A stretch of DNA of 64,000 bases from the NCBI GenBank assembly GCA_903813345.2, contig CAIIXF020000003.1:12972931-13036930 (forward strand), in the 5' to 3' direction. Positions 57,590 to 64,000 of this stretch are shown here, piece by piece (position 1 is the first letter of the stretch; the number at the start of each line of letters is the position of its first letter). The position numbers and the translations under genes were made by a program. This DNA is from Owenia fusiformis. Taxonomy: Eukaryota > Annelida > Polychaeta > Sabellida > Oweniidae. The notes under the pieces are model-generated. The model saw only the letters and a program-made list of their open reading frames with translations. It was not told where the DNA came from and searched no databases.

Positions 57590-58972
57590 ACATACTATAT
57601 TCTAATTAATAACATAACAAATAAACGTGTTATTTACATTGGATATTTAGAACCTGTTATTATGAAGAAAGAGGTAAACGAATTGTTTTTGAATAAACAT
57701 AATTAACAATAGTTTCAATATTTAGTTTGCTATTTTTCATACAGACATGAATTATCACCCTTGTGTGATATGAGCTTATCCAACATTGGTTTAAATAAAC
57801 CGTTATTAGATCTCGTTCATCTTGACGGGATAAAAGACAAAAAAGACACATTACACTCGAAATTGACATTATAGAAAGGACGGATCTGGAAACTAATAAG
57901 CGGGGGCGAAAATTTCATGTCTAGAAATATCTGAAAAACATTTCGGGCAAAAACAAAAAGAGCCCAAATGGCCCATCTTAGGGGGGGGGGGGGGCTAATC
58001 CGCCAGAAGGAGTATCGAAAATATATAGGGACCTTTTTAAAGATGATCGTGTTTCAAAAGGTTTGGCTCAAACTATTAGCTTTGACATGGGCGGAAACAT
58101 GAAATCGTGAATCGTGTGTCATCCAGAGATCGTATCGGATTACAGGGCATACTAAAGCTACTCCTTTATCCATTGATATCTGAACAAACTAGACAGTTTT
58201 AATGTTTTAATCAACGCTTTTGTGATTTCTAGATAATAATTGTCACATCTCCCATTATGTCTAAATATAATAGAAGGTAATCAATGAATTCAGCAAGATT
58301 GAGATGTTCCAAGTTGGAACTTGTCAATCATAAAAACAAGTAATTTTAAATGTACTTGAATATCAATTAGTCTATGTAGTTCAGAGAGAATGAAACGAAT
58401 ATGAAACCTTTGATAAATGAGAAGTTTAGTTTGTTATCGTGGTAATTGTAACATCAAACAGGGACAATGAAACCCAAGAGAGCCATCGACTACGTACTAT
58501 ACGTTCATGTATACTACTTCATTCTAAATAACACGCGAGTTCAATAGTATGCACACAGTACACATTTTACTGATTATCATCATAAAACTAATCATTCATA
58601 GAAAAACAAAGAAAATGTGTAAGTATTAATTGGGAAAATACGTGATGATATGATATCCATAATTGTAAATGTACATTACTATGTATAGTGGAATAGGAAT
58701 ATATCATTTTTAGAGTTGGATGATACAGAGTCTAAAAAGTGTCCCCTAAATAAATTATATATTTGCCTTATATACTTAAACCCACGCGGTAATTCCACTG
58801 CTTAAAGTTTAGCGTCCATTGGAAAACTATTTTATGAAGTTTTCACACACATGCAAACGCATCATTGATGAATGATCTCGATACAACACTACAGGAAATC
58901 AGTAATTCATTTATCAATAATATTTTATCGTATTTCTTGTACCATGATTTTAATTAATTAATTGTCCTTTTT
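57590..58972. other. intergenic; one MITE inside
   Basis: Only the element at 57879-58006 was recognised. Confidence 0.5.
57879..58006. repeat. GCGGATCCA-family MITE, diverged copy
   Basis: Left end ACGGATCTGG, a GAGCCCAAATGGCCCAT block, a G-run, and right end TAATCCGCCAG. Confidence 0.6.
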
Positions 58973-59330
58973 CCATATAGCTTTGAAATCTCGTTAAAGT
59001 CTCGTTTTAATGAGATTTTAGGAGATCTGCATTTTAGCCATTAAATAATGACATTTCTTCTATTTGATGGAATATTTGAATTCTACGTGTAATTTTATAT
59101 CAAAACAACTTTGATTTACATGGTTATTTACCTTTATTCAAATTCTAAAGATTTTCTAAAAATGTTGGGCTAAATCCCCATTGACGCAATGTTTAAACCC
59201 TTTAAAAGTTACTCTTATAAGGATCACAATTTTAATGTGAAATCACAATTCACATGTCAATAAGATCATATAGTTACATTCCAATGGTGTGTTAAGCTGA
59301 TCTAAATGGAATTACTTGTTAAGTCGGACT
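58973..59330 (-). repeat. dispersed repeat R1, copy 2
   Basis: Reverse-complement match of 39112-39485, diverged but collinear throughout. Confidence 0.75.
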
Positions 59331-60624
59331 TTTTCCAATACATTCCCATGTGTTCTATCCCTTACCAACACCCATGATGCCATCAATTTTTCCATTTATA
59401 TGGAAATGATCATTTACCCGGGATTAATATTACCCGTCGTACTTTATATGGATCAGGGGTGTCTCACACCAGAGAACGATATGCTCCCGGGGATTTGCTG
59501 ACACGTTAACTGATACATAGTCCAAACAAATTACACCACTTCAATATTTTAAAGTATATGATCTAAAAGTATGATTTGCCCGTTATTATGTTCAATTTTT
59601 TGAGTTTTAAACACGATAAATATACCTGGGTGCCTAATGAATGCTATCATCGTTTCCTAATATATTCATTGATATGGAGAGCAAAATTAATCTAAAGACT
59701 CGTACGATATCTTCCGCATACTTTAAATTGAAAAAATGTGTTAACATCAAGTATGGATAAAAGAGAATGGACTACTTAATGTTTCCTTTGTCTTTGGATT
59801 TCACGCATCAGTAGAGCTTATTTATTGGATAGATTATGCTTTTGTTAAATGTTCGATGTTCTGTGATATTAAACCCCACTTAAGGTAACAACACAATAGA
59901 ATAGAATGATCTGCAGTTATGTTTAAGAATTCATAGTTGTAGCAAAATAAGAGTTCATCCTTTTTCTACTGTTTTTGAAGAATGGACTCTTGGTAAGCTC
60001 TCAAAAACCAGTTTGATACAAAAGATGATTGAACGTTTTTGATAGTTTCCTTTATTTAAAATAAAATACAAATTGTTACTGTGCATTCTTCAAATAAAAC
60101 ATTTTATAACTTTTGTTTTGCCACTAACAGTATTGAGGTGAGCTAACTTCAATTCTTCTACACTTAAAGGCAGAATCTGATCTATAGGGGGTGACAAAAT
60201 TACAAGCAACATGTATTGTTGACCTGCCAATCTATCATTTACAATATCAAATACAATATCTCCCAAAAGATTCACAATATGTTATTAATTGAATTGGTGA
60301 AGTAATAAATTCAAAGTTCAAAAATGAGTGCAAAATGTTAAAAGTCGCCCAAATAATAAGAATGGTCACCATTCTTATAGAAAAATAATACATTATTGTA
60401 AAAATCTTTAGTTTTCCTGGAATAGTGTATGCACTTTTGTAACAAAAAGTGACATGAGCCAAAAATATTCTAAAATTGAAACAAATTTTTGTTTAGACTG
60501 CTCGCTATATCTGATTCTCTCTTTAATATCTACAAATTACCTGGAATGGTCAAGTAGCGCACTGAAGCTGAACTAATTACACCCTACTAACTCACTCATT
60601 TACTCACCTTCCTCTAGTATACAA
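59331..60624. other. intergenic, nothing supported
   Basis: AT-rich, no recognisable coding or repeat structure. Confidence 0.45.
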
Positions 60625-60781
60625 CACTGGCGGATCCAGAATCTTGATCAAATTTTGAAAATTGAATAATTTGGCTTAAAAAAGATTCCAAAAAGGCCAA
60701 GTCATGCAAAATCTAGGCCTAACTTTTTGGGCCCTAGATTTCTATGGGCCCATCCAAGCTCCCCCAATGGATCCGTCAGTG
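60625..60781. mobile_element. 157-bp GCGGATCCA-family MITE, both ends present
   Basis: CACTGGCGGATCCA at the left and TGGATCCGTCAGTG at the right. The interior shares AATTTGGCTTAAA, AAAAAGGCCAAGTCATGC and GGGCCCTAGATTT with the copies at 5490 and 53046. Confidence 0.85.
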
Positions 60782-61848
60782 ATCAATAATTAAATAGTCA
60801 ATACAAAAAATTTAATTTAACAGTTGAATAGTAAAGTGTAAACTCGTAAAAGACAGTTTAGGGTTTAGTTCTGGATAAATCATTTGTACAGGCTCTTAGG
60901 AGAAATAATGGCCCTCGGTCATGCTTTACCTAATAGCAAGGATTCATGGTTTATCCATTAGCCTACAGTGCATAGTTTTGTAATAATAAGACAATTTTTG
61001 TTCTACTACAGAGTTCATTTTTCCACAAGTCTTCTGTATGTATCCTATTTAGCTCATTTGGTTTACTTTGTTCAATTGGGCTGAGTTCACATTTAGAAAC
61101 TCTTTTACGATTTATGTCAAATAAAACAGATGAACAGAGCATCCTACAGTCGGTTCAATATCCCGAACCTCATATAGGATAATGGAGAGGTTAAGCTAAC
61201 GATGTTTTTCACAACGTAACCGTGAACGCAAAGTACAAAAATTAACAAAGGAATGTATCGAGCGCTCATAGTTTTATGCGCGCTTAGTCTACTTCAGATA
61301 CTCTTTCAGCTTCATAGTTTCGGGTTTAGAACGGGAGATTTTGAAATTTGACGTTGGGTCAACGGGAACCATTTTACTCGTGTCTATTGAACACTATGCT
61401 ATCAATTTTGATTTCGATGCACAGTTGAATTCTTGCTGAACACGATGATGTATGTCATGCATGATTTAGCGCCAAAAATCTTACGAAACGAGCTCGTTTA
61501 AAATATGTATTAGAAAACCAGCTATAAAACCGCATCAATGACATACTAAAGAATCATTACACGCTATGGTGTAGTCTAAACAAACACTGGATTTGAACGG
61601 CTATTTATATGAGAAGGCTACATGAATTTGTATATGGTCGAGTGATACGTACAGGTTCAGTTTCGATTATATATGCAAAGCTTAACCTCTCAAATGTCTA
61701 TATATACCGCCCTACAAAACTGTTTTATATACCTCAAACACGTCCAGACTGGATATAAGGTATATAATTAGCAGTTATGTCCCTATCATTGAATTCAGCT
61801 TGAGGTCTGCCACGATATAGCCCGAGCTTGCGATGGCTATAATACCCC
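60782..61848. other. intergenic; weak inverted repeat
   Basis: GAGAGGTTAAGC (61189) and GCTTAACCTCTC (61680) are inverted, possibly the ends of an old element. Otherwise nothing. Confidence 0.35.
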
Positions 61849-62057
61849 CTATCACACCAAACTAGTTCTTACCCGTTCTTGCCAGTCCTTCGAAAACGCC
61901 GTAAAACGGGCTCAATCTGGCTGTGGTCGGGAAATATGTCTGAAATAATTAGCTTCTTCGTTCTTAAACAGTCTTCAATACGTCCATATCAATCGCAGTT
62001 CGTTCAGGTTGCACAATGTCGGTGTGCAACGTCGTATAACGCGTCCCTTAGTCTAGA

Positions 62058-62072
62058 AGGTCATCGTGACCT
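62058..62072. promoter_or_regulatory. AGGTCAnnnTGACCT palindrome (IR3), copy 1
   Basis: AGGTCATCGTGACCT, a perfect match to the estrogen-receptor/NR3 element consensus. Sequence match only; no evidence of use. Confidence 0.45.
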
Positions 62073-62290
62073 GATTACCCCCCTATCACACCAAACTAGT
62101 TCTTACCCGTTCTTGCCAGTCCTACGAAAACGTCGTAAAACGGGCTCAATCTGGCTGTGGTCGGGAAATATGTCTGAAATAATTAGCTTCTTCGTTCTTA
62201 AACAGTCTTCAATACGTCCATCGCGTTCGCAGTTCGCTCAGGTCGCACCACTCGGTGTGCAACGTCGTAGAACGCGTCCCTTAGTCTAGA

Positions 62291-62305
62291 AGGTCAACAT
62301 GACCT
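62291..62305. promoter_or_regulatory. AGGTCAnnnTGACCT palindrome (IR3), copy 2
   Basis: AGGTCAACATGACCT, 233 bp from copy 1. The half-sites are intact though the 3-base spacer differs (TCG against ACA). Confidence 0.45.
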
Positions 62306-62331
62306 GATTACAGAACGTTATGGTCGCCATC

Positions 62332-62355
62332 GAATTTTGAATCGATTCAAAATTC
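62332..62355. repeat. perfect 24-bp palindrome
   Basis: Centred on ATCGAT; arms GAATTTTGAATC / GATTCAAAATTC. Lies within the 61849-62492 element. Confidence 0.9.
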
Positions 62356-62492
62356 TAAAATCACATTCCCGTCTGAGAACGTTCATAAAGTTCGTAAATA
62401 GACCTTAGAAAGTTGCAGCTACGTTCATTCCGTTCGAACACAGTTTAAAACCAGTTTTGAAGAACGCAGTAGCAACTTGTTTGGTGTGATAG

Positions 62493-62830
62493 CTATATTT
62501 TTGCTTACTCGTTCATAAGCAGTGTTAGATACGTTCTTAATCAGTTTAAACCCGTTTGCAATTAGTTCTACCTCGTTCTCAACACGTCCTCAGACAGTTC
62601 AACTCGTTGTTAAAACGTCCCTAGTAGGATTGAAGTACGACGGTTCCGTTCGTAGTACGTCCAGCTCGTCGTTAGTACGTTGTCACTCGTTCTAATTGTA
62701 GAACGTGCCGACCACGAGAACATTTTGAGCATTGTCTAAGTTCTAGAGGACCTACCCGTTCGAGTACGTTCGATGAAGTTTGTAAATAGATCCCAAACGG
62801 TTCTTAGTAGGTCCAACTATATTAATGTTG
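62493..62830. repeat. dense GTTC / CGTCC motif array
   Basis: Short GTTC, CGTTC, CGTCC and inverse GAACG/ACGTTC motifs recur every 10-15 bases, continuing the motif style of the neighbouring element. There is no fixed period and no open frame. Confidence 0.55.
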
Positions 62831-64000
62831 GCCATATGACATTGATAGAATGTGTGACATTACATGGACTTCAATTTGAATCCCGGTCAATGTAATATCT
62901 GATACGATCCTTCGGGAGGACATTTAATAGTAAAATGATGTAATCTGGTGCTGACGCATGACAGGTTACAAAGTAGCTTTGTAAAACTATTCCAATGTGA
63001 TATATCAAATGCTGTCGTTATGTGTAGGATTCACGAATCCATTTGCATTCGTTCGACTTCACTTAGAAGAGAGATTCTGTTAAACAGTAGCCTACAGCCT
63101 TTGTGGTCAAATACTGGTAGATTACACTCCAAATACAATAACAAAATTCCAAAAACTGACCTACACGTTTCGATGACGTCCATGGTCTGATTGTTATTGC
63201 TACGAGCAAAATATTATCTTCCCTAAAATGATCACATAATAAAGAAATACATTGCACACGCATCTTCGAATTCCTAGTGGTTGGAGCAACTAGGAGATGT
63301 CGCACACGCATTCATTCTACTTTATAGTCAACATACATTCAATGTTACAAATAGCTGAAACTAATATCAAATTTTATGTTATACTCGGCAAATAGCGAAC
63401 ATTCGTCATGGGACTGACCCTGGTGGGTGACGTCTGGCAGGTTTGAAATATCTCGAACCTTCCTTTCTATTACTGTTATGGTTATAGCGAGATTGCATTA
63501 ACTTGTTAGGAGTTTGGATTAATGGTCTTTCCAAAGACGTATAGTAATTGGAAAAAATGAATTCATGCTAAAAATACGTAGTCTGGTCTTTCTTTTGCAA
63601 TTATTGTTTCCTCACCCCGGAATAGTCTGACAACGGTACAGTCAGATACCGTTGTCACAAATGGCAGATTGTCATGAACTGTATGTTAAATAGAGCACCT
63701 AGACTAAATTCCATTGGAATAACAATCAATTAAAGTGTCTTCACTCATTGTACAGTTAAAGCTACACATCGCTCAAGAACACAATCTTGGGTTGTTCAAG
63801 GGTCAACTGTAAGATTTTTAGCTTTAATGAAAGTACAATTTAATTTGGCGTATTTAGCAAAGTATATACAATGGTGAAAGAATGGGGCAAATCTTGTATA
63901 CAAATAATCACGATAAATGTGTCAATAGGGAGGTTAAGATTAGCGTAGAAATATACGTGTCCCTATCCCTATCCGTATGTTTGTTACGGATACGTAACGC
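62831..64000. other. intergenic, nothing supported
   Basis: A possible minus-strand start exon (ATGGACGTCATCG with donor AG|GTCAGT, near 63153-63184) is too short to call. A TTTGCATTCGT...GACTTCACTT block resembles 31362-31383. Confidence 0.4.

Larger units (their letters stand above)
61849..62492. mobile_element. inverted-repeat element with internal 233-bp tandem duplication
   Basis: CTATCACACCAAACTAGTT (61849) is mirrored by AACTTGTTTGGTGTGATAG (ending 62492), with one mismatch in 19. The left end, including the terminal repeat, is duplicated in tandem: 61849-62082 and 62083-62315 at about 90% or better. Each copy has GTTCTTACCCGTTCTTGCC and a perfect AGGTCAnnnTGACCT. The long plus-strand frame 61879-62289 simply reads through both copies. 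No transposase. Confidence 0.85.

Noticed and set aside
61879-62289. 136-residue frame with an internal protein repeat
   Set aside because: It reads through the two 233-bp duplicates of a transposon-like element; the repeat in the protein is the DNA duplication.

Overview
The window is AT-rich, intron-rich animal DNA. Long introns, a forkhead gene of FoxH type, a mitochondrial short-chain reductase split into eight exons, a CUB/LDLa membrane protein and a dense load of transposon debris all point to a marine invertebrate, probably a deuterostome such as a hemichordate. The species cannot be fixed from the sequence alone, and nothing looks bacterial.

Three host genes are supported. (1) Minus strand, 1-4345: the 3' part of a single-pass receptor (CUB, LDLa, transmembrane helix, long cytoplasmic tail with an NPxY motif), resembling the NETO/LRP group. 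It runs off the left edge and its 5' exons were not found. (2) Plus strand, 6722-17983: a complete eight-exon DECR1 (mitochondrial 2,4-dienoyl-CoA reductase), 332 residues, with all splice phases agreeing. (3) Minus strand, 31835-32839: a FoxH-type forkhead factor encoded in one coding exon, with a probable noncoding first exon at about 33411-33540. A further orphan terminal coding exon is likely at 40024-40176 (minus).

The rest is mostly mobile DNA. A Ty3/Gypsy retrotransposon with two identical 171-bp LTRs and a 5-bp target duplication lies at 25184-29744. A 4.4-kb reduced Polinton with near-identical 232/233-bp inverted repeats and a 6-bp target duplication lies at 53211-57583; it keeps an integrase and an ATPase gene. 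Around them are several MITE families, dispersed repeats, and a striking set of large palindromes: 5866-6585, 8550-9385, 21357-22208, 23021-24034, 40375-42026 and a nested cluster at 47477-49174.

The most unusual signals are: a 16-copy minisatellite in DECR1 intron 5 whose unit contains the last 20 bases of exon 5 plus its splice donor; a 0.64-kb inverted-repeat element (61849-62492) with an internal 233-bp duplication, each half carrying a perfect AGGTCAnnnTGACCT nuclear-receptor palindrome; the 1.65-kb palindrome at 40375-42026; and nested hairpins with a GAGTGAGCG-type loop. Stretches such as 18746-20620, 24035-25178, 29750-31834, 44741-47476 and 62831-64000 hold no gene I could support.
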